Positions 18,918-25,761 of a DNA stretch of 64,000 nucleotides are shown piece by piece; the first letter of the stretch is position 1; each line of letters opens with the position of its first letter. The stretch comes from Chitinophaga sp. LS1 (GTDB lineage Bacteria > Bacteroidota > Bacteroidia > Chitinophagales > Chitinophagaceae). The position numbers and the translations under genes are program-made. Under the pieces are notes generated by a model, which ran no database searches, had not been told where the DNA came from, and saw only the letters and a list, made by a program, of their open reading frames with translations. The DNA is taken from the NCBI RefSeq assembly GCF_034274695.1, contig NZ_CP128362.1:4280501-4344500 (forward strand), read 5' to 3'.

Positions 18918-19090
18918 TGAATTTAAATAATTATATCAACTTTTATGTTGCCACAGGAAATATTTTATAATACTAAATAGAATATTTTATTAATAAAAAT
19001 ATAATATATATAAAATTTTGATTTACAAGTTAAGAACGATAAATATAAAGTTTTAATATTATGTTGTAGTTGCTAATGAAAATATTACTG
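18918..19090. other. AT-rich promoter region of the helicase operon
   Basis: A very AT-rich gap with no open frame. By position it holds the promoter of the leftward helicase operon and the 3' end of the small HTH gene. No clear -7 box stands out. Confidence 0.4.
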
Positions 19091-19309
19091 TCATGGTGTA
19101 TCTTCAAAATAACCGGGCGTTCCAAATATTTTCAAAATACATTGTACTTGCATTACATTATAATAACGCCCCTCTCTTTTGCCTATTTTATTTTTGTGCG
19201 GTTTTAACCATCGAACGAAAACCTTCTGGCTAATACCATAAAAGCCAGCCAGCTCACTTATAGTATATGCCTTTAGTCCTTCGGATAAAGGATTATTATT
19301 AGACCTCAT
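19091..19309 (-). CDS. Small helix-turn-helix protein, paralogue of 24691-24918
   Basis: The 72-residue protein contains AYTISELAGFYGISQKVFVRWLKPHKNKIG, a helix-turn-helix of the excisionase/MerR-like type. It aligns through most of its length with the 75-residue protein at 24691-24918 (shared RWLKPH, IG-R, and GxPG-LE features). Paralogous small DNA-binding proteins within one element suggest a duplicated regulator. The target is unknown; the 10-bp repeat arrays are candidates. Confidence 0.65.
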   Translation of the reverse strand: MRSNNNPLSEGLKAYTISELAGFYGISQKVFVRWLKPHKNKIGKREGRYYNVMQVQCILKIFGTPGYFEDTP

Positions 19310-19580
19310 AAGACCATATGTTGAAATGGGTTAAACGGATATAGGTTTAATGTTGTGTGCTATTTAATGGTACTGTCTAATGGATGTCGCGTAGTTTTTT
19401 TAACGTTAGAAAATTGTTAACTAACTGATCTTTTATCAATTATTGTTTTTGCTGTGGTTTTTATCCCAGGATTATTAAAAAAGATTACGAAAATTAAGCC
19501 AAAAACCCGCTCAATGCGCGCCGGTTTTTCAATCATTAAAATATTAAAAATTTAATTGCCTGATAGCTAATAATTATATA
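19310..19580. other. Gene-free AT-rich stretch
   Basis: Between the small HTH gene and the IS5 left end I see no open frame or strong motif; it likely includes the promoter of the leftward HTH gene. Confidence 0.35.
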
Positions 19581-20497
19581 GAAGTTGTTTAGTCTTTATT
19601 GAATTGTCTTTATACAAACACGAAACCCAGGAATAGTTGATCTTTGTTTTGCGAACCAAAAGATACTACCCTGGGAATCATAAGCGAAGGTATAATAAGA
19701 AAATGGATATTGCCGCATTTAAGTATAGGAAAGCGAGGATATAAGTCAAAAGTGGATTTGGTGAAAGTAGTAAGCTTGATATTAAAACGGTTAAAAACGG
19801 GCTGTCAGTGGCGAGAATTAAGTATTAAAGAATATTTCCCCAATGGTGAAATTACGTGGCAAGGCGTGTATTACTACTTTAATAAATGGAGCAGCGATGG
19901 ATCGTGGAAACTTATCTGGATAAATCTTTTAAAGGAAAATCGCCAAATCCTTGATTTGTCTTCGATTCAATTAGATGGAAGTCATACACCATCGAAGCGA
20001 GGAGGCTATGCAGTAGGCTATCAGGGTCGAAAATCATGCAAAACGAGTAATAGTTTGTTTTTGAGTGACAATCAAGGCCAGATACTTAGTGTAAGCGAGC
20101 CACAATCCGGCAATCACAATGATCTTTATAATATTGTTTCAACTTTTGAAGAAATGCTAACCACCCTCGAAGAGGCTACAATAAATACGAAAGGATTGTT
20201 CTTAAATGCAGATGCAGGATTTGATGGAGGAGAATTCAGAGAATACTGTATGGAAAAGGAATTGGAAGCTAATATCGCTACCAATTCCCGTAATAGCAAG
20301 CAAACCAGTGAGTCATATCAATACTTTGATGATCAATTATATAAAAGACGCTACAAGATCGAACAAGCAAATGCCTGGATGGATAGCTTCAAAGCATTAA
20401 TAATTAGATTTGAAACAAAAGCGGCTAACTGGAGAGCATTACAATGGATCGCAATCTTAGTCCTCTTTTGTAAAAAATTAAAAGACTAAACAACTTC
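19581..20497 (+). mobile_element. IS5-family insertion sequence
   Basis: The ends are 17-bp inverted repeats, GAAGTTGTTTAGTCTTT at 19581 and its complement ending at 20497. An ATA triplet directly flanks both ends (19578-19580 and 20498-20500), a possible 3-bp target duplication. The 917-bp element holds one transposase. Confidence 0.85.
19644..20489 (+). CDS. IS5-family DDE transposase
   Basis: The 281-residue protein has the IS5-type plan: N-terminal TGCQWRELSIKEYFP, catalytic LDGSHTPSKRGG (~113-124), NADAGFDGGEF (~188-198) and a final YKRRYKIEQANAWMDSFK with the DDE glutamate. It appears intact and is framed by matched inverted repeats. Confidence 0.9.
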   Translation: MFCEPKDTTLGIISEGIIRKWILPHLSIGKRGYKSKVDLVKVVSLILKRLKTGCQWRELSIKEYFPNGEITWQGVYYYFNKWSSDGSWKLIWINLLKENRQILDLSSIQLDGSHTPSKRGGYAVGYQGRKSCKTSNSLFLSDNQGQILSVSEPQSGNHNDLYNIVSTFEEMLTTLEEATINTKGLFLNADAGFDGGEFREYCMEKELEANIATNSRNSKQTSESYQYFDDQLYKRRYKIEQANAWMDSFKALIIRFETKAANWRALQWIAILVLFCKKLKD

Positions 20498-20578
20498 ATA
20501 TAGTAAATCCTTTATGCTTTAAATAAAGTTTAACAAAAAGGCACGATATTTTTATTGAACCAATAGGCAATGCCGACT

Positions 20579-20812
20579 TTATACAGGGTTATCAGGTAAA
20601 AAGTCCTTAATAGAGCACTTCATAGCCTTTGCTAATCCATTCAAATGATAGATGTTATATTTATCTCTTCTCTCCGGGTTTTCTGCGTTAGCCACTAAGC
20701 TGGAGTAATATCCCGCTTGTTTAGATAAGGCTTGCATGTCAGTAAATCCTTTTTCTTCTCTGATTTTTTTGACCTTGCTAATGATGATTTCGTCTAACTC
20801 ATTCTTGATCAT
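20579..20812 (-). CDS. XRE-type repressor-like regulator
   Basis: From the ATG at 20812 this 77-residue protein has IISKVKKIREEKGFTDMQAL followed by a second helix and a C-terminal LAKAMKCSIKDFL, the outline of an XRE/Cro helix-turn-helix. A longer frame starts at a TTG (20854), but that would place the start inside the palindrome at 20852-20871, so the ATG is preferred. It faces away from the rightward virus-like genes, where a lysogeny repressor would sit. Repressor function is inferred. Confidence 0.6.
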   Translation of the reverse strand: MIKNELDEIIISKVKKIREEKGFTDMQALSKQAGYYSSLVANAENPERRDKYNIYHLNGLAKAMKCSIKDFLPDNPV

Positions 20813-20851
20813 GTTATTAAAGGTTATTTGGCAATTATTTTTGGAAATTTT

Positions 20852-20871
20852 CAATTGGACCTGTCCAATTG
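20852..20871. promoter_or_regulatory. Perfect 20-bp palindrome, probable operator
   Basis: CAATTGGAC and GTCCAATTG flank a 2-base centre with perfect symmetry. It lies ~40 bp upstream of the XRE-type gene's ATG, in the divergent region before the rightward genes. This is the expected place for the operator of that regulator. Confidence 0.6.
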
Positions 20872-20968
20872 AATTGTTTTTCCCTTATCTTCGATTTAGA
20901 AATTATCAAACTGATTATATGAGAAACAATAGTCACTTATCTAGCATGAATTCAGGATAGTTTTTTTG

Positions 20969-20976
20969 TATATTTG
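20969..20976 (+). promoter_or_regulatory. -7 box TATATTTG
   Basis: A perfect match to the Bacteroidota -7 consensus TAnnTTTG, placed just before the structured GC-rich segment at 21021-21129. No good -33 TTG is seen at the usual distance. Confidence 0.45.
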
Positions 20977-20982
20977 CGATCT

Positions 20983-21165
20983 CAAAAAAATATTGATTGC
21001 AGCTCATTCTATTTTATCCGGCACGGGAAAGTCGAAATTCAAGTAGGCCTGGATGATAAGAAGAGCGCTCACGTCTATAGGCGTGGGCCCTCCTTGTCTG
21101 GCATACAGCCCTTCGACTGGCTCCCGTGCGACAAGTGGCCTGCGCCTTTTTTCTTTTATAGAAGG
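20983..21165 (+). ncRNA. Candidate structured RNA upstream of the kinase-like gene
   Basis: This segment is much more GC-rich than its surroundings and folds on itself: GCACGGGA (21021-21028) pairs with TCCCGTGC (21122-21129), CGAA (21033-21036) with TTCG (21112-21115), and an inner CACG/CGTG hairpin sits near 21070-21085. It starts after a perfect -7 box and ends at a T-rich tract (~21147-21158). It matches no RNA family I can name. It could be a small RNA or the leader of the gene at 21304. Short open frames on both strands here look incidental. Confidence 0.35.
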
Positions 21166-21303
21166 CCATATCCACCTGTGCCCATACCTCAACAAAACTA
21201 CTAAAATTATTTTTGGGGTTAATACAAATGAAATAGTACCCAGGATCTAAATCTTGGAACTTCTTCCTATTGCTACATTATTCATCAATTAAAATTTATA
21301 ACA

Positions 21304-22275
21304 ATGGAGAAAGTGAATTCCACAGACAAGTGGGCTGCCACCTCTATGCTTACAGATAGCGAGATGGCTGACCCTATGTTAGCCCTGACACGCATTTTCA
21401 TGGATTATGAACTTCCTGACCTAGTTAGGGAGGTATATAAACTACCAGGCCAATCTGCAGGGTATAATCTCATTATACGAATTATTGAGGCTAGCCTTCT
21501 ATTAGTAAAGTATAGGGACAGAGCTGGATTCGCAAGCCCATTTAAGGATAAGGGAATCCATCCTGGTATATCCACATTTCTTGTCGAATTATTAAATATG
21601 CTTGAACTCAGGATGAAGGTGGCAAAAATCTCCATGGATATGATTATGGAGACTCATGAGATGAAATTGTTTGCTATTAAACCAGAGATAGCTTATTTCA
21701 TAAGCACATTTCGGATGATCGTAGGTCAATCTAGTGAATCGCTGAAGGCAGTAGTAAAGAACCTTACTATAACAAAAGATGATTTTTCTTTCTTACCCAC
21801 AAAGGATAGTATTAACCTGGCATTATTCGTAGATGAAGTAACCGCTCCATTTAGGTTATATGAGGAAACGATGGGTAAAATATTGGAGATCACAAACACG
21901 CTAAAATACTCAAAGATTATTTCTACCGATATACACATGGTGAATATTGTAGTAACTAATCTTTTGCACTTAGGATTTTATTATGCTACACCTGGTCAAT
22001 TGGTATCTGTGGGTGTACATTCTGATAATCATGATGAGCTGGAATATATAGTATTCTCGGTTAGATGTAATTGCGAACCAATCCATCCGGATCTTATCGG
22101 AGAGTTATTTCAGCCAGTAGATTTCCTTAACGATTGGCCTTTCACGTACGACCAGGAAAGGAAGTTATATCTATCTCAAAAAATTATTAGTGAATTAAGG
22201 GGGAGCATACATGTTATCAGCAATTCCGCTGAAACAGTTTTTACTGCTAAGATCCCTGTTGCATGTACAAATTAG
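21304..22275 (+). CDS. Degenerate histidine-kinase-like protein
   Basis: The C-terminal ~130 residues follow the HATPase plan: DIHMVNIVVTNLLHLGFYYA (~218-237) sits where the N-box should be, and LSQKIISELRGSIHV (~293-307) resembles the G2 region. The key N-box asparagine-alanine pair is replaced by His-Leu, and no phospho-acceptor histidine box is obvious, so ATP-dependent phosphorylation is doubtful. It has no membrane segment. It is followed by a receiver-like gene, together resembling a two-component pair that has lost catalysis. Function inside the element is unknown. Confidence 0.5.
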   Translation: MEKVNSTDKWAATSMLTDSEMADPMLALTRIFMDYELPDLVREVYKLPGQSAGYNLIIRIIEASLLLVKYRDRAGFASPFKDKGIHPGISTFLVELLNMLELRMKVAKISMDMIMETHEMKLFAIKPEIAYFISTFRMIVGQSSESLKAVVKNLTITKDDFSFLPTKDSINLALFVDEVTAPFRLYEETMGKILEITNTLKYSKIISTDIHMVNIVVTNLLHLGFYYATPGQLVSVGVHSDNHDELEYIVFSVRCNCEPIHPDLIGELFQPVDFLNDWPFTYDQERKLYLSQKIISELRGSIHVISNSAETVFTAKIPVACTN

Positions 22276-22369
22276 GGATTCTTCAATAGCAATGCGTACC
22301 CCGGTACTTGACTCTTCATTCGCCGGTATCTTAAATTTTCGATTTTACTCCATTGTTAAAATAACTACC

Positions 22370-22789
22370 ATGATATCACGCTACCTTAAAACGGGCATAT
22401 CCATTTGTTTAGTTGATGAAAATCCTACTACCAGGGAAATATTAGGGGAAATACTGGATAGTTTAGGAATTTATGTACCCATCTTTTGTTCTAATCTTCA
22501 GATGGCAATAGAAGAATATGAGAACTATACAGTAATGGGACCACCTCATTTTATATTAACTGAGTGGACGAGGGAATTTTATGATCCTGCGTTTATTGCC
22601 TATTTCCAAAACAGCCCATTGGCAGAAATTCCTATTATTCTTTTGTATGGTGATTCCCAAACTGAAGCGATTTCAGAAATAAAGGAAGTGAGGATTGTTC
22701 AGTTTTTAAAGAAACCTATAAGCCGATCTGAACTAAAGGCCACAATTCAAAAGTATTTAAAAAGTAAAACTGATGAAAGAAGCAACTAA
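22370..22789 (+). CDS. Receiver-domain-like protein with Glu at the phospho-Asp position
   Basis: From the ATG at 22370 this 139-residue protein shows a receiver fold outline: ICLVDENPTTREIL (acidic pair), FILTEW where the phospho-aspartate would sit, and FLKKPI with the conserved Lys-Pro. The aspartate is glutamate, which can mimic a phosphorylated state. A longer frame from 22211 overlaps the preceding gene and adds unlike sequence, so the shorter start is preferred. It overlaps the next gene by 17 bp. Confidence 0.5.
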   Translation: MISRYLKTGISICLVDENPTTREILGEILDSLGIYVPIFCSNLQMAIEEYENYTVMGPPHFILTEWTREFYDPAFIAYFQNSPLAEIPIILLYGDSQTEAISEIKEVRIVQFLKKPISRSELKATIQKYLKSKTDERSN

Positions 22790-23357
22790 ATACTCTAAAA
22801 ACTTCCTGAATGATCTATCCATTTCCCTGGAGCAATCAGCGGCTATTTACAAGTCAGCTATTTGCAAGGCATTAAAATACGGAGAAGCCGATTTACTGTA
22901 TATGACTAAAATTAATATGGTAAACGAAAAGGGAAATGCGGAGTTCTTCTCAGGCAAGGTGGTAAGTCTCATTTTACGAACTTATAACCAGTTAATAGGT
23001 ATAGAACATATGTCCTCCAGGGCAGAGGGTTGGAAGACGAGGTTGAGGGGTTTTTATAAAGATCCTCGACATGATATTCAGTCTCCGTATTCCTATTCGA
23101 TGAATATAATGGATGATTTAATCAGAGGGTTGGTTGATTCGCCCTTACAATTTAAGCAAAACGTGTGTGAAAAACTTAAATGGGAAGAAAAGGTTTTTGA
23201 TTATAAAAGGATGGTCCCGGTTGCGAATGACTATGATACCTATGCGGCATTTAATAAAAAGCAAATAGGACTAATCATTCCAATTTATCAAAAATTAATT
23301 GCTGTTGATCAGGTTTGTAACAGGGCTATAAAATGGAAGATCAAATTGAATAGCTAA
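22773..23357 (+). CDS. Protein with an internal duplication, unknown function
   Basis: The 194-residue protein consists of two ~90-residue halves with the same pattern: an N-terminal helix, YKSAICKALKYGEADL or FKQNVCEKLKWEEKVF, then an I-P/L-x-YxKLI or YNQLIG helix and W-K-x-R/K-L at the end. I recognise no family. It overlaps the receiver-like gene and closes an operon that ends at the terminator at 23403-23437. Confidence 0.5.
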   Translation: MKEATKYSKNFLNDLSISLEQSAAIYKSAICKALKYGEADLLYMTKINMVNEKGNAEFFSGKVVSLILRTYNQLIGIEHMSSRAEGWKTRLRGFYKDPRHDIQSPYSYSMNIMDDLIRGLVDSPLQFKQNVCEKLKWEEKVFDYKRMVPVANDYDTYAAFNKKQIGLIIPIYQKLIAVDQVCNRAIKWKIKLNS

Positions 23358-23402
23358 TAAAAGCAAGGTTTAACAATAGTCCATACGCATATAAAAGTGA
23401 AG

Positions 23403-23437
23403 AAAACAGGCTAAATGTCTATTTGGCCTGTGCTTTT
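23403..23437 (+). terminator. Terminator of the kinase-like operon
   Basis: A stem of AAAACAGGC against GCCTGT with TAAAT/ATTTG above it is followed by a short T tract. It lies 45 bp after the stop of the gene at 22773-23357. Confidence 0.5.
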
Positions 23438-23482
23438 CAATCAGATATGTGTATACATAAATTCTTTTGTGGATGTTCAGCG

Positions 23483-23512
23483 ACCAATGAGCGGGTGAAC
23501 CCCGCCATTGGT
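23483..23512 (+). promoter_or_regulatory. Stable hairpin just upstream of the SymE-like start
   Basis: ACCAATG-A-GCGGG pairs with CCCGC-CATTGGT, giving 12 base pairs with one bulged A and a 5-nt loop. It ends 9 bases before the first usable ATG (23522). A stable hairpin here could limit ribosome access to a toxin-like gene or act as an antisense target. Confidence 0.45.
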
Positions 23513-23521
23513 TTCGTTAAA

Positions 23522-23821
23522 ATGTTTAAAATGAAAAATCGCATCACGTATAGAAAGAAAAAGCAAGGCGCTAAAAAGGCCCAAAGAGTTACCAATAAAA
23601 AGGAGAATCCGGTGAAAATCCTTCAAGTGCAGGGGTTCCGAAGATTGAATTTTAAAACGGCTTCGAACAGCTATACATTCGCGGATATACCTATAATCAA
23701 ATTTGGGGGAAGTTGGCTATACCAATATGAGTTTCATGTTGGGGATAAGATTAAAGTAAGATTATCTCCTGGTAAGATCGTTATTACCAAACTGGATACA
23801 AAATTAAAGGAAGCAAAGTAG
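23522..23821 (+). CDS. SymE-like protein (type I toxin family)
   Basis: The C-terminal half, IIKFGGSWLYQYEFHVGDKIKV then SPGKIVITKL, matches the SymE pattern (a hydrophobic W-L, G-F-x-x-G-D-K-I, and G-x-x-x-I-T), an AbrB-like fold. The N-terminal ~40 residues are very basic. ATG codons at 23522 and 23531 are both possible; the longer frame from 23423 would run through the hairpin and is unlikely. SymE is an RNA-targeting or nucleoid-binding toxin controlled by antisense RNA in enterobacteria; no antisense gene is proven here. Confidence 0.55.
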   Translation: MFKMKNRITYRKKKQGAKKAQRVTNKKENPVKILQVQGFRRLNFKTASNSYTFADIPIIKFGGSWLYQYEFHVGDKIKVRLSPGKIVITKLDTKLKEAK

Positions 23822-24020
23822 TTGAACCAAAACTTAGATTTTCGTTATAACTAATGATGCTGTATGTCTATACAGCGATTTTTAGAAGTTTTTCATAACA
23901 AAATAGCTATACTGGAACTGTATTTCTATACATCCCCCATTATTATTTAAACCAATTTTATTCGCTTTCAAATTCTTCCGAATGGAATTCGAATCCTTTG
24001 TAAATAGGTTATGGTGGAAT
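23822..24020. other. Gene-free region before the first 10-bp repeat array
   Basis: Apart from the terminator at 23859-23885 nothing gene-like is seen. The region leads into the repeat array starting at 24021. Confidence 0.4.
23859..23885 (+). terminator. Terminator after the SymE-like gene
   Basis: GCTGTAT and ATACAGC pair around a GTCT loop and are followed within 3 bases by a run of Ts. Confidence 0.6.
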
Positions 24021-24110
24021 TTGCCCAAAATTGCCCAAAGATGCCCAATCCGACTAAAACCTGCAAAAAATAACCAAATATTACCTATTTCTACCTAAAA
24101 CAACCTAATT
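24021..24110 (+). repeat. Array 1: nine 10-bp phased repeats upstream of 24161
   Basis: Nine consecutive 10-bp units, each with a C at the same position (24024, 24034 ... 24104), mostly preceded by a purine and followed by an AT-rich half. Early units read TTGCCCAAAA; later ones read like TTACCTATTT. The last C is exactly 32 nt before the -7 box at 24136. The same geometry occurs at 24917 and 42423. A 10-bp period puts every site on one face of the helix, as for a cooperatively binding regulator. Confidence 0.75.
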
Positions 24111-24135
24111 AGGACATTGAGTTTTTGGCTATAGT

Positions 24136-24143
24136 CATCTTTG
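24136..24143 (+). promoter_or_regulatory. -7 box CATCTTTG driving 24161
   Basis: Seven of eight positions fit TAnnTTTG treated as box plus free bases (first base C instead of T). It would start transcription ~12 bases before the ATG at 24161, which supports that start over the frame beginning at 24125. Confidence 0.5.
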
Positions 24144-24160
24144 TGGAAACAAATGCCACA

Positions 24161-24694
24161 ATGAGTAAAATAATTCCAATTAACAATTCTCCCACTATTC
24201 CATTGGATCACCCATATGTGCATGCATGCTGGGTACTAAGCTACAATGCATTTTGGTGTTATGACCGTATACCCGCAGCAGAAGTCCTATATGCGAAAAA
24301 TGCTATCTGGAATATCCTTAGCAAACCGTCGGTTGATCAGAATTTCATAAAGATGATAGAACGATTACTTCTATCGTATAAAATGGTACGTAACGATAAC
24401 TCAAGGTGGATAGATCTACCATCACTTTGGTTTAATCCTGAATTTCCGGACGGGATCTCTAGCTATGATGATTTCTATAGGTCAGTTAGGGAAAAGAGAA
24501 AGCTGGTCAAAGGATATTATAAAGGCATCCAGGTTTTCGCCAGGCATTTATTGCGGTACGTGGTATGCCCCTCTGACAAAATCTTGAAAAGCTGCGATGC
24601 AAAGCTCCTTGCATTGAGGGAATATGACCTCATCCAGCTATGGAATAATTGTATTGTTCAACTACTTATTAACCCACCAATAACTGATTTATGA
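24161..24694 (+). CDS. Hypothetical protein, first gene behind array 1
   Basis: The 177-residue protein (MSKIIPINNSPTIPLDHPY...) is rich in aromatic residues and helices, with no motif I can name. The ATG at 24161 is preferred because the promoter box lies between it and the longer frame's start. Its last four bases overlap the small HTH gene, so the two are co-translated. Its position directly before the structural operon suggests an early or replication-related role, but the sequence gives no direct support. Confidence 0.6.
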   Translation: MSKIIPINNSPTIPLDHPYVHACWVLSYNAFWCYDRIPAAEVLYAKNAIWNILSKPSVDQNFIKMIERLLLSYKMVRNDNSRWIDLPSLWFNPEFPDGISSYDDFYRSVREKRKLVKGYYKGIQVFARHLLRYVVCPSDKILKSCDAKLLALREYDLIQLWNNCIVQLLINPPITDL

Positions 24695-24918
24695 GTACCA
24701 ATAATCCAAAGGTCATTTTCGAACTACGCGCATATAATACAGCACAACTCGCCAAATTATATAAGGTAAACTACCGGACCTTTAACAGATGGTTGAAACC
24801 ACATCTTCCCTTGATTGGCGAACGGGTAGGCCATATGTACACCGTTAACCAGGTGCTGATTATTATAAACAGGTTGGGATTACCCGGTGATTTGGAGTTC
24901 AGGGATAGTAATATTTGA
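24691..24918 (+). CDS. Small helix-turn-helix protein, candidate regulator of the repeat arrays
   Basis: The 75-residue protein has AYNTAQLAKLYKVNYRTFNRWLKPHLPLIG, a helix-turn-helix closely similar to that of the 72-residue protein at 19091-19309. It is coupled to the preceding gene by an ATGA overlap. Its stop codon overlaps the first unit of array 2, so the gene ends directly in the operator of the structural operon. This makes it the best local candidate for the protein that reads the 10-bp arrays (inference). Confidence 0.65.
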   Translation: MSTNNPKVIFELRAYNTAQLAKLYKVNYRTFNRWLKPHLPLIGERVGHMYTVNQVLIIINRLGLPGDLEFRDSNI

Positions 24919-24976
24919 CATAATTCGACATAAAACTACATAATTCGACATAATCCTGCATAATTCAACATAATCA
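24917..24976 (+). repeat. Array 2: six 10-bp phased repeats upstream of the structural operon
   Basis: Six units of the form GACATAATTC, with C at 24919, 24929, 24939, 24949, 24959 and 24969. The last C lies exactly 32 nt before the -7 box at 25001, the same distance as in arrays 1 and 3. Confidence 0.8.
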
Positions 24977-25000
24977 GGACACCGTCATTTGCCATCGTCG

Positions 25001-25008
25001 GAACTTTG
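25001..25008 (+). promoter_or_regulatory. -7 box GAACTTTG of the structural operon
   Basis: Fits TAnnTTTG except for the first base; the identical octamer is found at 42517 before the excisionase-like gene. No TTG lies at the normal -33 distance, where the repeat array sits instead, suggesting an activator-dependent promoter. Confidence 0.55.
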
Positions 25009-25034
25009 TACTACAAAACAGTAAAAACTAAATT

Positions 25035-25289
25035 ATGAGAACAGAAACAAACCACGGCGATTCCTCTCTTAATAATATCCTATTGCCTGCAACGATTCTC
25101 CTGGCCAATATTGATATGACCGGTTTGTTTGAATATGCTTTAAAGGCATTGACCGGTGGAGCCATATGGCTAGCTTTTAAGCTTGCAGGTGAGTACATCC
25201 AGCGACGAAGGAAACGGAAAATAATTAGTACCCGATACAGGCGTGTACATCACAAAAAAACAAATAAAGAAAATGGCAACACTGAATAA
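25035..25289 (+). CDS. Small membrane protein, first gene of the structural operon
   Basis: The 84-residue protein has one hydrophobic segment (ALKALTGGAIWLAFKLAG, ~35-52) followed by a strongly basic tail (RRRKRKIISTRYRR). Such a membrane anchor with a basic tail could face DNA in a membrane-containing virion; this is inferred. It overlaps the next gene by 17 bp. Confidence 0.65.
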   Translation: MRTETNHGDSSLNNILLPATILLANIDMTGLFEYALKALTGGAIWLAFKLAGEYIQRRRKRKIISTRYRRVHHKKTNKENGNTE

Positions 25290-25755
25290 ATTAATAATGG
25301 GCACAGCAGTTGGAGCCGGGGTAATAGCCATTATAAGTTATTTCGCCAATATGCGACGGGCTTCCGTACAATTAGAAGTTGTACCCACCGCAACAATTCA
25401 TTCTCTATCACTTTCTGGTCTGACAGTCCGTATTGATGCTTTATTGAAGAACCCAACTGGGGCAAGCTTCAAAGTGAAGTTCCCATATGTGAAGATAAGC
25501 CATAAAGATTCTATTCTTGGAAGCAGCCAGGTTATTGATAAGGATATTTCCGTTCCAGCATTCGGTCAGGTCAAGATTGACAACATCCAGGTTGAAATAT
25601 CTACCATGAGCTTCTTTTCAGTTGCTTATGATGTTATTAAGGCTTTACTGAACAAGGAATCAATAACAGTGAAAGTGGAGACGATTACTACTATTGATTT
25701 AGGTTGGTCACGTGTGCCTTATAACGATCAGAAGGAAATAACATTGAAAAAGTAA
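25273..25755 (+). CDS. LEA type 2 (WHy-domain) membrane-anchored protein
   Basis: From the ATG at 25273 (a longer frame from 25243 overlaps the previous gene more) this 160-residue protein has an N-terminal membrane segment (LIMGTAVGAGVIAIISYF) and a WHy/LEA14-like beta domain: RIDALLKNPTGASFKVKFP with the typical N-P turn, then VPAFGQVKIDNIQVEIS. WHy domains are all-beta. Their role in a virus-like module is unknown; a minor capsid or vertex-membrane link is possible. Confidence 0.7.
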   Translation: MATLNKLIMGTAVGAGVIAIISYFANMRRASVQLEVVPTATIHSLSLSGLTVRIDALLKNPTGASFKVKFPYVKISHKDSILGSSQVIDKDISVPAFGQVKIDNIQVEISTMSFFSVAYDVIKALLNKESITVKVETITTIDLGWSRVPYNDQKEITLKK

Positions 25756-25761
25756 TCGGAT

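Noticed and set aside
21004..21195. Minus-strand 63-codon frame in the GC-rich segment
   Set aside because: It coincides with the self-complementary region, and its codon pattern is explained by base composition. A conserved peptide cannot be fully excluded.
24021..24976. CRISPR array
   Set aside because: The units are contiguous 10-bp motifs without spacers and lie at promoters; no cas gene is present.
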